NCBI GenBank assembly: GCA_036261615.1 | Contig: DATAKK010000068.1 | Span: 62,001 to 126,000 of the forward strand | Length of the DNA: 64,000 nt | Direction: 5' to 3' | From: JAJYQH01 sp036261615 | GTDB taxonomy: Bacteria; Actinomycetota; Actinomycetes; Propionibacteriales; Propionibacteriaceae | Shown here: positions 43,443 through 50,879 of the stretch, piece after piece | How positions within the stretch are numbered: the stretch's first letter is position 1 | How the letters are laid out: each line of letters opens with the position of its first letter | The notes under the pieces: generated by a model | The model's input: the letters and a program-made list of their open reading frames with translations, nothing else | Database searches by the model: none | Told to the model about the DNA's origin: nothing | Translations under genes and position numbers: made by a program

Positions 43443-44057
43443 TCAGCTGAGCGCGGACTCGAGCGAGTCGGCGACGTGGCCAACGCTGCGGCGGGCGCTC
43501 TTGCCGAGGCTCGTCGTCTGCTTGCCGAGCGCCTTGCGGGCGTGCTTCTGCTGCTTCTTGAGGTGGCGCCGCTGCTGGGACGCCGCGCGGCTCAGCCGCT
43601 CCTGCTCGCGCTGGGCGCGCCAGCCGAGGCTCGGGTGGCCCTCGGTGTCGCGGGAGGCGATGAGCACGGCCCCGAGCAGCGCGACGTTGCGGAGCGCGAC
43701 CGACCGGGACGCCGTGCGCTGTTCGGCGGTGGCGCCGGCGGGGGTGCGGGACGCCAGCACGTGCGGGATCATCGTGGCCGCCAACAGGGCCGAGCAGCCG
43801 CGGCGTCCGATGCCGGTGGCCAGGCCGAGCCCGCCGATGACCTGCGCGATGCCGGTGTAGCGCACCAGCGACCGGGTGTCCTCGGGGATGTAGTTCGTCA
43901 CCGTCGGCGGGGCGACCTTCTGGACGAGGGGAACGACCTTCTGGGCGATCGGCTCGGCGTCGGCGACGAACTGATCGGGCTTCCGGGCGGATTTGAATCC
44001 GTTGACCACGAAGAAGCTGGCGAGCATGGTGCGTCCTGCAGCGCGGATGAGACTCAT
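43443..44057 (-). CDS. DoxX-like membrane protein
   Basis: The 204-residue protein resembles DoxX family proteins: RAAGRTMLASFFVVNGFKSARKPDQF at the N-terminus and RYTGIAQVIGGLGLATGIGRRGCSALLAATMIPHVL in the middle, with about four hydrophobic segments. Its C-terminal 60 residues are strongly basic (AQREQERLSRAASQQRRHLK and onward) and may face the cytoplasm. Function is not established. A TAGGAA element lies 6 nt before the ATG. It is upstream of aroA by 13 bp and may head the aroA-rsgA transcript. Confidence 0.8.
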   Translation of the reverse strand: MSLIRAAGRTMLASFFVVNGFKSARKPDQFVADAEPIAQKVVPLVQKVAPPTVTNYIPEDTRSLVRYTGIAQVIGGLGLATGIGRRGCSALLAATMIPHVLASRTPAGATAEQRTASRSVALRNVALLGAVLIASRDTEGHPSLGWRAQREQERLSRAASQQRRHLKKQQKHARKALGKQTTSLGKSARRSVGHVADSLESALS

Positions 44058-44164
44058 CCCCCATTCCTACCATCCTGCCCCCGACAGCGTCCCGCGCTCG
44101 GCGGCGAAAGCGCGGGCATCACACCCCCCCGGAGGACGGCGGGCGCGCGGGCGCCGGGCCGCAC

Positions 44165-44170
44165 TAGCGT
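44165..44170 (+). promoter_or_regulatory. -10 element for leaderless SRAP gene
   Basis: TAGCGT is followed by exactly 7 nt and ATG 44178. Confidence 0.5.
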
Positions 44171-44177
44171 GGGAGGC

Positions 44178-44981
44178 ATGTGCGGCAGGTATGCGTCGTC
44201 GGCGTCCCCCGACCAGCTCGTCGAGATCTTCGAGGTCGACGAGGTGCCCGACCTCCCCGACGTGCGGGCGCTCACGCCGCGGTGGAACATCGCGCCCACC
44301 GACCCGGTCGCGGCGATCGTCGAGCGCACCGACCGCGACAGCGGCGACGTGACCCGCAAGCTCTACGCGCCGCGGTGGGGCCTGGTGCCCAGCTGGAGCA
44401 AGGAGCCGGGCTCGGGCGCCCGGATGATCAACGCCCGGGCCGAGACGGTCGCCGAGAAGCCGGCCTTCCGCCGCGCGTTCGCCCAGCGCCGCTGCCTCAT
44501 CCCCGCCGACGGCTACTACGAGTGGTACCCGCTGAAGAACGCCGACGGGACGCCGGTGCTGTCGAAGGGCCGGCCGGTGAAGCAGCCGTTCTGGATCCAT
44601 CCGCTGGCGCGTCCGGGAGAGCCCGACGTCATGGCGATGGCAGGGATCTACGAGTTCTGGCGCGACGACTCCAAGGAGGCCGGCGACCCGACCGCCTGGC
44701 TCACGACCTGCTCGATCATCACGACGCAGGTCACCGACGCCCTCGGGATGATCCACGACCGGATGCCGATGCAGGTGCGCCGGGCCGACTGGGACGCCTG
44801 GCTCGACCCGGACCTCACCGACCCGGCGGCGGCCCGGCAGTTGCTGCACGCCCCGAGTGCCGACGAGATGGGGGCCTACGCCGTGTCGAAGCGGGTGAAC
44901 ACGGTCGCCAACGACGGTCCCGACCTCGTCCAGCCGGTGGAGGAGTCCGGCGTCCCCGACCCCCGGGAGGGGAGCGGATGA
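44178..44981 (+). CDS. SRAP/HMCES-type abasic-site crosslinking protein
   Basis: The 267-residue protein is a SRAP (YedK/HMCES) protein that forms a thiazolidine crosslink with abasic sites in single-stranded DNA. The catalytic Cys2 is in MCGRY, followed by RWNIAPTD, INARAET, RRCLIPADGYYEWY with the conserved Glu, and MIHDRMPM with the conserved His. All catalytic residues are present, so it should be active. Its place near aroA-rsgA and sigR-rsrA matches the mycobacterial order. The next gene overlaps its stop by 4 bp. Confidence 0.93.
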   Translation: MCGRYASSASPDQLVEIFEVDEVPDLPDVRALTPRWNIAPTDPVAAIVERTDRDSGDVTRKLYAPRWGLVPSWSKEPGSGARMINARAETVAEKPAFRRAFAQRRCLIPADGYYEWYPLKNADGTPVLSKGRPVKQPFWIHPLARPGEPDVMAMAGIYEFWRDDSKEAGDPTAWLTTCSIITTQVTDALGMIHDRMPMQVRRADWDAWLDPDLTDPAAARQLLHAPSADEMGAYAVSKRVNTVANDGPDLVQPVEESGVPDPREGSG

Positions 44982-45676
44982 GCGCCGAGCCGCCCGTCGT
45001 CGTCGACGTCGACACCGCCCAGGGGCCGGGGCGGCTGCTGCTCAGCGAGGCGGAGCGCCCCCACGCCCTCCTCGTGCTCGGCCACGGCGCCGGGGGAGGC
45101 GTCGAGGGCGTCGACCTGCTCACCCTGTCGCGGCTGCTTCCGGCCCAGGGAGTGACGGTGGCCCGGTACGTGCAGCCGTGGAAGGTGTCGGGGCGCCGGA
45201 TCGCGGTGCGTCCCGCGCTGCTCGACGAGGCGTGGACGCCGGCGGTCCGCGCCCTGCGGGAGGTGCTGGCCGGCGTCCCGCTCGTCGTGGGCGGGCATTC
45301 CGCGGGCGCACGGGTTGCCTGCCGCACGGCGGACGCCACGGGCGCGGCCGGCGTCCTCGCGCTCTCGTTCCCGCTCCACCCGCCGGGTCGCCCGGCGTCC
45401 AGTCGGCTGCCCGAACTGCTGGCTCCCCGGGTGCCGGTGCTCGTCGTCCAGGGGGAGCGCGACCCGTTCGGTTCGGCGTCCGAGGTGCGGCTCGCGCTCG
45501 AGGACGCCGGACGGGGCCGGTCCACGGGCATCGAGGTGGTCGAGGTGCCGGCGGCCGGCCACGATCTGCTCCCCCGGCGGGCGAGCGGGGTGGACGCCGC
45601 GGCCTGGTGGCAGGCGCGGTCGACGGGGATCTCGGACTGGATCGGCGGAATAGCAGCAGCCCCCCACTCGTTGTGA
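44978..45676 (+). CDS. Alpha/beta hydrolase of the KANL3/Tex30 type
   Basis: The 232-residue protein has an alpha/beta-hydrolase fold with an oxyanion-type LGHGAGGGVEG, nucleophile elbow GGHSAGARVACR and C-terminal His in AAGHDLLPRR; VLVVQGERDPFG supplies the acidic residue region. This pattern is typical of the Tex30/KANL3-like hydrolases found in many bacteria; substrate unknown. The ATG overlaps the SRAP stop. The end of the gene contains a sigma-R-type promoter for the downstream sigma factor. Confidence 0.83.
   Translation: MSAEPPVVVDVDTAQGPGRLLLSEAERPHALLVLGHGAGGGVEGVDLLTLSRLLPAQGVTVARYVQPWKVSGRRIAVRPALLDEAWTPAVRALREVLAGVPLVVGGHSAGARVACRTADATGAAGVLALSFPLHPPGRPASSRLPELLAPRVPVLVVQGERDPFGSASEVRLALEDAGRGRSTGIEVVEVPAAGHDLLPRRASGVDAAAWWQARSTGISDWIGGIAAAPHSL
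45647..45672 (+). promoter_or_regulatory. Sigma-R-type promoter upstream of sigR (p2)
   Basis: GGAATA (45647-45652), 16 nt and CGTT (45669-45672) match the sigma-R/SigH consensus GGAAYA-N16/17-CGTT. Transcription would start near 45680, just before ATG 45685, which is in frame with sigR and adds 37 residues. Confidence 0.72.
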
Positions 45677-45781
45677 TCGTCGTGATGGCACTGCTTGACC
45701 CGACCCGACCACCCGTCCGGAAGCCGGCCCCCGGCCTCCCGGCTCCGGTGTGCTCGGATGCGGGGCATGCGGAGCGGGCGC

Positions 45782-45787
45782 TAGCCT
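45782..45787 (+). promoter_or_regulatory. Putative -10 element for the short sigR start (p1)
   Basis: TAGCCT lies 8 nt before ATG 45796. It would drive a near-leaderless transcript for the short isoform. Confidence 0.45.
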
Positions 45788-45795
45788 GGCTGGCG

Positions 45796-46470
45796 ATGAC
45801 TCCTTTGACAGACCGTCCGGACCGGGACGGCTCCGCCGGGCACGGCGAGGCGTCCAGCGTGCCCGCCACCGACGCCGCCGACATCGACCCCGCCACCGAG
45901 AGCCACGAGGACCGCGTGGCGCGGTTCGAGAGCGACGCCATGGGCTACCTCGACCAGCTGTACGGCGCGGCGTTGCGGATGACCCGCAACCCGGCCGACG
46001 CCGAAGACCTGGTGCAGGAGACCTACACCAAGGCGTTCGCGAGCTTCCACCAGTACACGCCGGGCACCAACCTCAAGGCCTGGCTCTACCGGATCCTCAC
46101 CAACACCTACATCAACCAGTACCGGAAGGCGCAGCGCCAGCCGAAGATCAGCGGTGAGGGCGAGCAGATCGAAGACTGGCAGTTGGCCCGCGCCGAATCC
46201 CACGACTCCACCGGCCTGCGGTCGGCCGAGATGGAGGCCCTCGACAACATGCCCGACTCGGTGGTCGTCGACGCGCTGAGCCGGCTGTCGCCCGACTTCC
46301 GGGAGGCGGTCTACCTCGCCGATGTCGACGGCTTCTCCTACAAGGAGATCGCCGAGATCATGGGCACGCCGATCGGCACGGTGATGTCGAGGCTCAATCG
46401 TGGACGCGGCCAGCTGCGGGCGATGCTCGGCGACTACGCGGCGTCCCGGGGAATCGGGGTGAAAGCATGA
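45796..46470 (+). CDS. sigR: Thiol-oxidative stress sigma factor SigR/SigH
   Basis: This 224-residue ECF sigma factor has region 2 (AMGYLDQLYGAALRMTRNPADAEDLVQETYTKAFASFHQY, then NLKAWLYRILTNTYINQYRK) and region 4 (LPDF-type DALSRLSPDFREAVYLADVDGFSYKEIAEIMGTPIGTVMSRLNRGR), close to Streptomyces SigR and mycobacterial SigH. It directs the response to disulfide stress. The anti-sigma gene overlaps its stop. Two promoters are visible: a sigma-R-type one at 45647-45672 and a TAGCCT element at 45782. The first would make a transcript that starts just before in-frame ATG 45685, adding 37 residues (261 in total). This resembles the stable and unstable SigR isoforms known in Streptomyces coelicolor. 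Confidence 0.92.
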   Translation: MTPLTDRPDRDGSAGHGEASSVPATDAADIDPATESHEDRVARFESDAMGYLDQLYGAALRMTRNPADAEDLVQETYTKAFASFHQYTPGTNLKAWLYRILTNTYINQYRKAQRQPKISGEGEQIEDWQLARAESHDSTGLRSAEMEALDNMPDSVVVDALSRLSPDFREAVYLADVDGFSYKEIAEIMGTPIGTVMSRLNRGRGQLRAMLGDYAASRGIGVKA

Positions 46471-46781
46471 GTTCCGCGGCCGACGAGCCTGTGGTTCCTG
46501 CACCCGAGCCACGCGCGGTGACCAACCACGAGCATGTCGAGGAGTCGTGCGCGGAGGCCCTGGCCCAGGTCCAGGCCTTCCTCCACAACGAACTGCCGAT
46601 CTCGGATGCCGACCTCATCCGGGCCCATCTCAACGCCTGCGAGAAGTGCCTCGAGAACTTCGACGTCGAGGCGCTGATCAGCAGGATGCTGCGCCGGTCG
46701 TGTTCGTCGCCGCCGGCACCGCCGAACCTCAGGGTCCGGCTCACCGCGCTCCGGGTCACCTACCGGCTCGACGACCACTGA
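46467..46781 (+). CDS. rsrA: Zinc anti-sigma factor RsrA/RshA
   Basis: The 104-residue protein is a ZAS-type redox-sensing anti-sigma factor. It has the HxxxCxxC motif at His54, Cys58 and Cys61 (HLNACEKC) and another Cys28 in EESCAEAL; oxidation of such thiols releases zinc and the sigma factor. A further Cys near the C-terminus (RSCSSPP) is of unknown role. ATG 46467 overlaps the sigR stop as ATGA, ensuring matched synthesis of the pair. Confidence 0.92.
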   Translation: MSSAADEPVVPAPEPRAVTNHEHVEESCAEALAQVQAFLHNELPISDADLIRAHLNACEKCLENFDVEALISRMLRRSCSSPPAPPNLRVRLTALRVTYRLDDH

Positions 46782-46790
46782 GCCGCCGGA

Positions 46791-46820
46791 TTGGTCGTCC
46801 GCGGCCGGTACTGGCAGAAT
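46791..46820 (+). promoter_or_regulatory. Promoter of the bL37 gene
   Basis: TTGGTC (46791-46796) and CAGAAT (46815-46820) are 18 nt apart. The gene follows with a strong AGGAGG ribosome binding site at 46866-46871. Confidence 0.5.
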
Positions 46821-46875
46821 CAGACACTGCGTCCTGCGGCTCGGCAGGGCCGATGACGAGGCTTCAGGAGGAACC

Positions 46876-46950
46876 ATGGGCAAGGGTGGACGTAAGCGCC
46901 GCGCACGCCGCAAGCACAGCGCGAACCACGGCAAGCGCCCCAACGCGTGA
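46876..46950 (+). CDS. 50S ribosomal protein bL37 (24 residues)
   Basis: The 24-codon gene encodes MGKGGRKRRARRKHSANHGK and then RPNA, matching the AURKAIP1/COX24-domain protein bL37 that is a structural part of actinobacterial 50S subunits. The shared HSxANHGKRPNA end is diagnostic. A perfect ribosome binding site (CAGGAGGAACC) precedes the ATG and a strong UUCG-loop terminator follows, so this is a complete, independent unit. It is short enough to be missed by routine gene calling. It lies between rsrA and pdtaS. Confidence 0.93.
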   Translation: MGKGGRKRRARRKHSANHGKRPNA

Positions 46951-46965
46951 GCTGACGCGCCGATG

Positions 46966-46992
46966 CCCCGGTCGTTCGCGGCCGGGGTTTTT
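46966..46992 (+). terminator. Rho-independent terminator after bL37
   Basis: A 9-bp stem CCCCGGTCG/CGGCCGGGG closes on a TTCG tetraloop and is followed by TTTTT. Confidence 0.92.
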
Positions 46993-47054
46993 CATGCCCG
47001 GACGCGGGCGGCGTCCGGGTCGGCTCCGCGGGAGTGGCCCGGCAGAGGTCCCGC

Positions 47055-47060
47055 TAGGGT
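47055..47060 (+). promoter_or_regulatory. -10 element for leaderless pdtaS
   Basis: TAGGGT is followed by exactly 7 nt and GTG 47068. Confidence 0.55.
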
Positions 47061-47067
47061 GGGCCTC

Positions 47068-48543
47068 GTGGCATCCCTGCAGCAGCTGATCAACGAGCAC
47101 TGCGCCCTGAGTTCCGACGATCAGGCGTGGCTCAAGGGGCTCGTCAACGAGTGGCACGTGCTCGCCGACACCAGCTTCTCCGACCTCGTGCTGTGGCTGC
47201 CCGACCGCGACGACGAGGCGGTGTTCTGGGCGACGGCGCAGATCCGGCCGACCACGGGCCCGACCGCCCTCGAGGAGGACGTGATCGGGGAGAGCATCGT
47301 CTACGACGACGAGCACCCGGTCACCGGAGCCTTCCTGTCGCACGAGATCGTCGCCACCAGCGACAACCAGCTCAACGCCGGCATCCCGGTCGACACCCTC
47401 GCCATCCCGATCATCTCCCACGACCGGTGCATCGCCGTGCTCGAGCGGCACACCAACCGGATGGGCGTGCGGGCGCCGGGAGCCCTGGAGGACGCGTTCC
47501 TCGAGGTCGCCGAGATCCTCACCGACATGGTTCACCACCGCGAGTTCCCGGTCGACCCGCCGAGTGAGCCCAACCTCAGCCCCCGGGTGGCGGACGGCCT
47601 CGTCGTCGTCAACAACGACGGCCGCATCTCCTACGCCACCCCCAACGCCATCACCGCCTACCGTCGCCTCGGGCACATCGGAGACCTCGAGGGGGAGCGG
47701 CTCGAGGAGGTCACCCAGCGGCTCGGCCTGGGCCTGGCGACCGTGGGCCAGAGCTTCACCTCCGACCTGCGGGCACGGGCCGTGCACGAGATCGACCTCG
47801 GCAACCGGCAGGCCAGTGCGCGGCTGCGGATCATCCCGCTCACGGTCGCAGGCCACCCGGCCGGAATCCTCGTGCTGGTGCGCGACACCACCGAGATCCA
47901 GGAGCGCGAGCGCCAGTTGGTCACCAAGGACGCCACGATCCGCGAGATCCACCACCGGGTGAAGAACAACCTGCAGACCGTGGCGGCGCTGCTGCGGCTC
48001 CAGTCGAGGCGGATGACCACCGAGGAGTCGCGCACCGCGCTGCACGATGCGATGAACCGGGTCGCGGCGATCGCCGTCGTGCACGAGATCCTGTCGCAGG
48101 CCCACTCGGAGGCCGTCGAGTTCGACGACATCGCCGACCGCATCCTGCGGATGGTCGGTGACGTCGCCGCCCTGTCCGGGCGGGTCAACACCCGCCGGAT
48201 CGGATCCTTCGGGCTGGTGCCGGCCGCGGCCGCCACCTCGTTGTCCCTGGTGATCACCGAACTGCTGCAAAACGCCGTCGAGCACGGGCTGAAGTTCACG
48301 ACCGGACAGGTCGAACTGCGTCCGACCAACACCGGCAGGGAGATCCGGGTCGACATCCTCGACGACGGCCCGGGACTGCCGCCGGACTTCGACATGACCG
48401 CGACCAACAGCCTCGGGCTGTCGATCGTCACCACCCTCGTCGACGACGCCGGCGGCACCTTCACCCTGCGCAACAGGTCCGACGACCCGGACGCCGCCCC
48501 CGACGAGCACGGCACCCGCGCGCGGGTGACCATGCCGATCTGA
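47068..48543 (+). CDS. pdtaS: PdtaS-type sensor histidine kinase
   Basis: The 491-residue cytosolic kinase has an N-terminal GAF domain (about 1-150), a PAS domain (about 170-285), a HisKA_2 dimerisation domain with phosphoacceptor His295 or His296 in EIHHRVKNNLQT, and a C-terminal HATPase with ELLQNAVEHG and DILDDGPGLP. There is no membrane segment. It matches mycobacterial PdtaS, whose partner is the RNA-binding antiterminator PdtaR; no pdtaR is in this window. GTG 47068 is chosen because TAGGGT lies 7 nt before it; the longer reading begins inside the bL37 terminator. Its place between rsrA/bL37 and whiB1 is conserved. Confidence 0.92.
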   Translation: MASLQQLINEHCALSSDDQAWLKGLVNEWHVLADTSFSDLVLWLPDRDDEAVFWATAQIRPTTGPTALEEDVIGESIVYDDEHPVTGAFLSHEIVATSDNQLNAGIPVDTLAIPIISHDRCIAVLERHTNRMGVRAPGALEDAFLEVAEILTDMVHHREFPVDPPSEPNLSPRVADGLVVVNNDGRISYATPNAITAYRRLGHIGDLEGERLEEVTQRLGLGLATVGQSFTSDLRARAVHEIDLGNRQASARLRIIPLTVAGHPAGILVLVRDTTEIQERERQLVTKDATIREIHHRVKNNLQTVAALLRLQSRRMTTEESRTALHDAMNRVAAIAVVHEILSQAHSEAVEFDDIADRILRMVGDVAALSGRVNTRRIGSFGLVPAAAATSLSLVITELLQNAVEHGLKFTTGQVELRPTNTGREIRVDILDDGPGLPPDFDMTATNSLGLSIVTTLVDDAGGTFTLRNRSDDPDAAPDEHGTRARVTMPI

Positions 48544-48629
48544 GCGGCGTCCGGAGTTCGGTGAATGGGCGGGCCGGCGGCCCGGTGGTGTTCAGGGCCG
48601 CGCCTGGGGCGGCACGGCCGGCTCGCGGG

Positions 48630-48881
48630 TCAGGAGGAGCGCAGGCGCGAGCGGGCCTGACGGCGCTTGAGCGCGCGTCGCTCGTCCTCGCTCATCCCGC
48701 CCCACACTCCGTGGTCCTGGCCGTTGTCGAGCGCCCAGTTGAGGCACTGCTCGCGCACCTCGCAACGTCGGCACACCCGCTTGGCCTCCTCGATCTGCAG
48801 GAGGGCGGGGCCGGTGTTGCCGATGGGGAAGAAGAGCTCGGGGTCTTCGGTGAGGCAGGCGGCCTTGTGGCGCCAATCCAT
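48630..48881 (-). CDS. whiB1: WhiB1-like transcriptional regulator
   Basis: The 83-residue Wbl protein starts MDWRHKAACLTEDPELFF and has the iron-sulfur ligands Cys9, Cys37, Cys40 and Cys46, the same positions as mycobacterial WhiB1, followed by GVWGGMSEDERRALKRRQAR. WhiB1 binds a nitric-oxide-sensitive [4Fe-4S] cluster and region 4 of the main sigma factor; it is essential in mycobacteria. ATG 48881 is the conserved start, with AAAGGAG upstream. It is convergent with pdtaS. Confidence 0.94.
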   Translation of the reverse strand: MDWRHKAACLTEDPELFFPIGNTGPALLQIEEAKRVCRRCEVREQCLNWALDNGQDHGVWGGMSEDERRALKRRQARSRLRSS

Positions 48882-49075
48882 GTACGGACCACTCCTTTGA
48901 CACAAAGGTGCTGGCCTAGCGGGCCAGCTACGCACACGCTGGCTCGGATGGACCCGCTAGTGGGACGGGTGGGAGACGAGGCTCCAGCCAGCAACAACGG
49001 TTCAGAATACCCCAGCGGGCCGGTTTGGACGAGGGGTGCGCGCCGAGAGAAATCGGTGTCACCGGCGACCCCCGC

Positions 49076-49081
49076 TACAGT
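49076..49081 (+). promoter_or_regulatory. Putative -10 element of the following membrane-protein gene
   Basis: TACAGT lies 6 nt before GTG 49088. The remaining whiB1 upstream gap (48882-49075) shows no other clear element. Confidence 0.4.
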
Positions 49082-49087
49082 GTGGGC

Positions 49088-49450
49088 GTGCCCGCCACCC
49101 GATCGCGTACCACCGCCGCCGCTGCGGCACTCACCGCCGTGAGCGGCCTCGGCTTCGCGGGCACCGGGGTGGCCGTCGTCGTCTCCCGGTGGGCGGTGTT
49201 CTCGGCGGGCGTCGCGGTGGTGCTCGTCATCTACGCCGTGCTCGTCCTCATGATCGCCCTGCTCGTCTGGCAGCGGCGCCGCTCGGTGTTCGGAGCGGCC
49301 GTCGCGGCGTCCCTGCTGCACCTGCTGGTGCTCGGCAACCTCGCCACCGGCGACCACGGCGCGCTGTTCGCGGCCCTGGCCGTCGTCCCGGCCGCGACGC
49401 TGGTGTGCCTGCTCGTCGCCCCGACGCGGCGCGACTTCCGCCGGATGTGA
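49088..49450 (+). CDS. Small integral membrane protein
   Basis: The 120-residue protein has about four transmembrane helices (TAVSGLGFAGTGVAVVVSRW, VFSAGVAVVLVIYAVLVLM, FGAAVAASLLHLLVLGNLA and LFAALAVVPAATLVCLLVA) and a basic C-terminal tail. No domain is recognised. A comparable small membrane-protein gene lies near whiB1 in mycobacteria. GTG 49088 is preferred because of the TACAGT element 6 nt before it. It is convergent with galK. Confidence 0.7.
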   Translation: MPATRSRTTAAAAALTAVSGLGFAGTGVAVVVSRWAVFSAGVAVVLVIYAVLVLMIALLVWQRRRSVFGAAVAASLLHLLVLGNLATGDHGALFAALAVVPAATLVCLLVAPTRRDFRRM

Positions 49451-49453
49451 CGC

Positions 49454-50611
49454 TCAGCCGACCCGGCCGGCTCCGTCGGCGGGGTGGGCGACGAACCAGG
49501 TCGGCGCGTTGAATCCCCGCCGGGCGAACTCGGCGGCGACCGCCGCGCCGACGGCGTCCCCGGCACCCTCCCGGCACAGCGCGATGATGCAGCCCCCGAA
49601 GCCTCCACCGGTCATCCGCGCCCCCAGCGCCCCCGCGGCTCGCGCCGTCTCGACGGCGGTGTCGACGGTCTCGACGGTGATCTCGAAGTCGTCGCGCATC
49701 GACGCGTGCGACGCGTCGAGCAGCGGGGCGATCTGCTCGAGCCGGCCGTCGGAGGCGAGCTCCACCGTCTCGAGCACGCGGGCGTCCTCGGTGACGACGT
49801 GCCGCACCCGGCGGCGCAGCAGGTCGTCGTCGAGCAGGGCGAGGGCGGCCGGCAGGTCGACGACGTCGCGCAGTGCCGGCACCCCGAGCCGCCTCGCCGC
49901 CTCCTCACAAGCGCCGCGCCGGGCGGCGTACTCGCCGTCGACGTGGGTGTGCGGCGTGTGGGTGTCGAGGACGAGGATCTCCAGGCCGGCCTCGCGCAGG
50001 GGCAGCGGCACCTGACGCGAGTCGAAGCTGCGGCAGTCGAGGAACAGCGCGTGGCCTGCGGTGCACAGGGTGGACGCCGCCTGGTCGAGCAGCCCGGTCG
50101 GCGCCCCGACGTAGGCGTTCTCCGCGCGCTGGCACAGCCGTGCCCGGTCGAGGGGGGAGAGGTCGAGGTCGAACAGGTCGACGGCGGCGGCCATCACCGC
50201 GCACTCGATGGCGGCCGAACTCGACAGGCCGGCGCCGACCGGCACGTCGGAGGAGAGCACCAGGTCGAGGCCGCCGGCCGGGTGCCCCGCCTCGCGCAGC
50301 GCCCACAGCGTTCCCGCGAGGTAGGCCTGCCAGCCCCCGGAGCCCGGCACGATCTCGTCCACGCTCAGCTCGTGCGTCTCACCGAGATCGAGCGAGGAGA
50401 TGCGCACGCCCTGGTCACCGCGGGGCGCGGCGGCGACGAGCGCCGACTGCTCGAGCGCGAACGGCAGGACGAAGCCGTCGTTGTAGTCGGTGTGCTCCCC
50501 GATGAGGTTCACCCGTCCCGGGGCCCGCCACACGCCGGTGGGGCGGTAGCCGAAACGCTCCTCGAAGGCGGCCGCCACGGCCGCCACCCGTGCGTCGAGT
50601 GATGAGGTCAT
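49454..50611 (-). CDS. galK: Galactokinase
   Basis: GalK phosphorylates galactose at C1 in the Leloir pathway. The 385-residue GHMP kinase has the galactokinase signature GRVNLIGEHTDYNDGFVLPFAL, the ATP loop PVGAGLSSSAAIE and the third motif GARMTGGGFGGCIIAL. No other galactose genes are near, so it stands alone. ATG 50611 has an AGGAG site upstream. It lies downstream of kgd and DUF6104 on the same strand with a 43-bp gap and could be co-transcribed. Confidence 0.93.
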   Translation of the reverse strand: MTSSLDARVAAVAAAFEERFGYRPTGVWRAPGRVNLIGEHTDYNDGFVLPFALEQSALVAAAPRGDQGVRISSLDLGETHELSVDEIVPGSGGWQAYLAGTLWALREAGHPAGGLDLVLSSDVPVGAGLSSSAAIECAVMAAAVDLFDLDLSPLDRARLCQRAENAYVGAPTGLLDQAASTLCTAGHALFLDCRSFDSRQVPLPLREAGLEILVLDTHTPHTHVDGEYAARRGACEEAARRLGVPALRDVVDLPAALALLDDDLLRRRVRHVVTEDARVLETVELASDGRLEQIAPLLDASHASMRDDFEITVETVDTAVETARAAGALGARMTGGGFGGCIIALCREGAGDAVGAAVAAEFARRGFNAPTWFVAHPADGAGRVG

Positions 50612-50654
50612 GACGGGACTCCTGTTCTGTCCATCGGTGGTGGGCGCCGCCCCG

Positions 50655-50852
50655 TCAGTCGTCGGGGAGGTCGTCATCGTCGAAGTCGTCGTCGAGGCGG
50701 GCCAGCCAGGTGGCCAGCCGCTCCACGGGCACCTCGAACTCCGGGTAGAGGTCGACGAACACGCGCAACTGCTCCGCGAGCCACGCGAGGCTCACCTCGT
50801 CGTCGCCGCGCCGCTGCTCGAGTTCCTCGATGCCGCGATCGGTGAAGTACAC
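50655..50852 (-). CDS. DUF6104 family protein
   Basis: This 65-residue acidic protein (GTG start, VYFTDRGIEELEQRRGDDEV, then LAEQLRVFVDLYPEFEVPVERLATWLARL) matches the DUF6104 family, which occurs next to kgd in many actinobacteria. It ends in an Asp-rich tail. Function is unknown; the constant pairing suggests a link to the 2-oxoglutarate enzyme. GGAG lies just upstream of the start, and the gap to kgd is 27 bp, so the two are probably one transcript. Confidence 0.88.
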   Translation of the reverse strand: MYFTDRGIEELEQRRGDDEVSLAWLAEQLRVFVDLYPEFEVPVERLATWLARLDDDFDDDDLPDD

Positions 50853-50879
50853 GGGTCTGCTCCGCCGGTGCGGCGGGGG

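Noticed and set aside
46963..47067. A longer pdtaS start at 46963
   Set aside because: It would start within the bL37 terminator; GTG 47068 has a -10 element at the leaderless distance and matches the family N-terminus.
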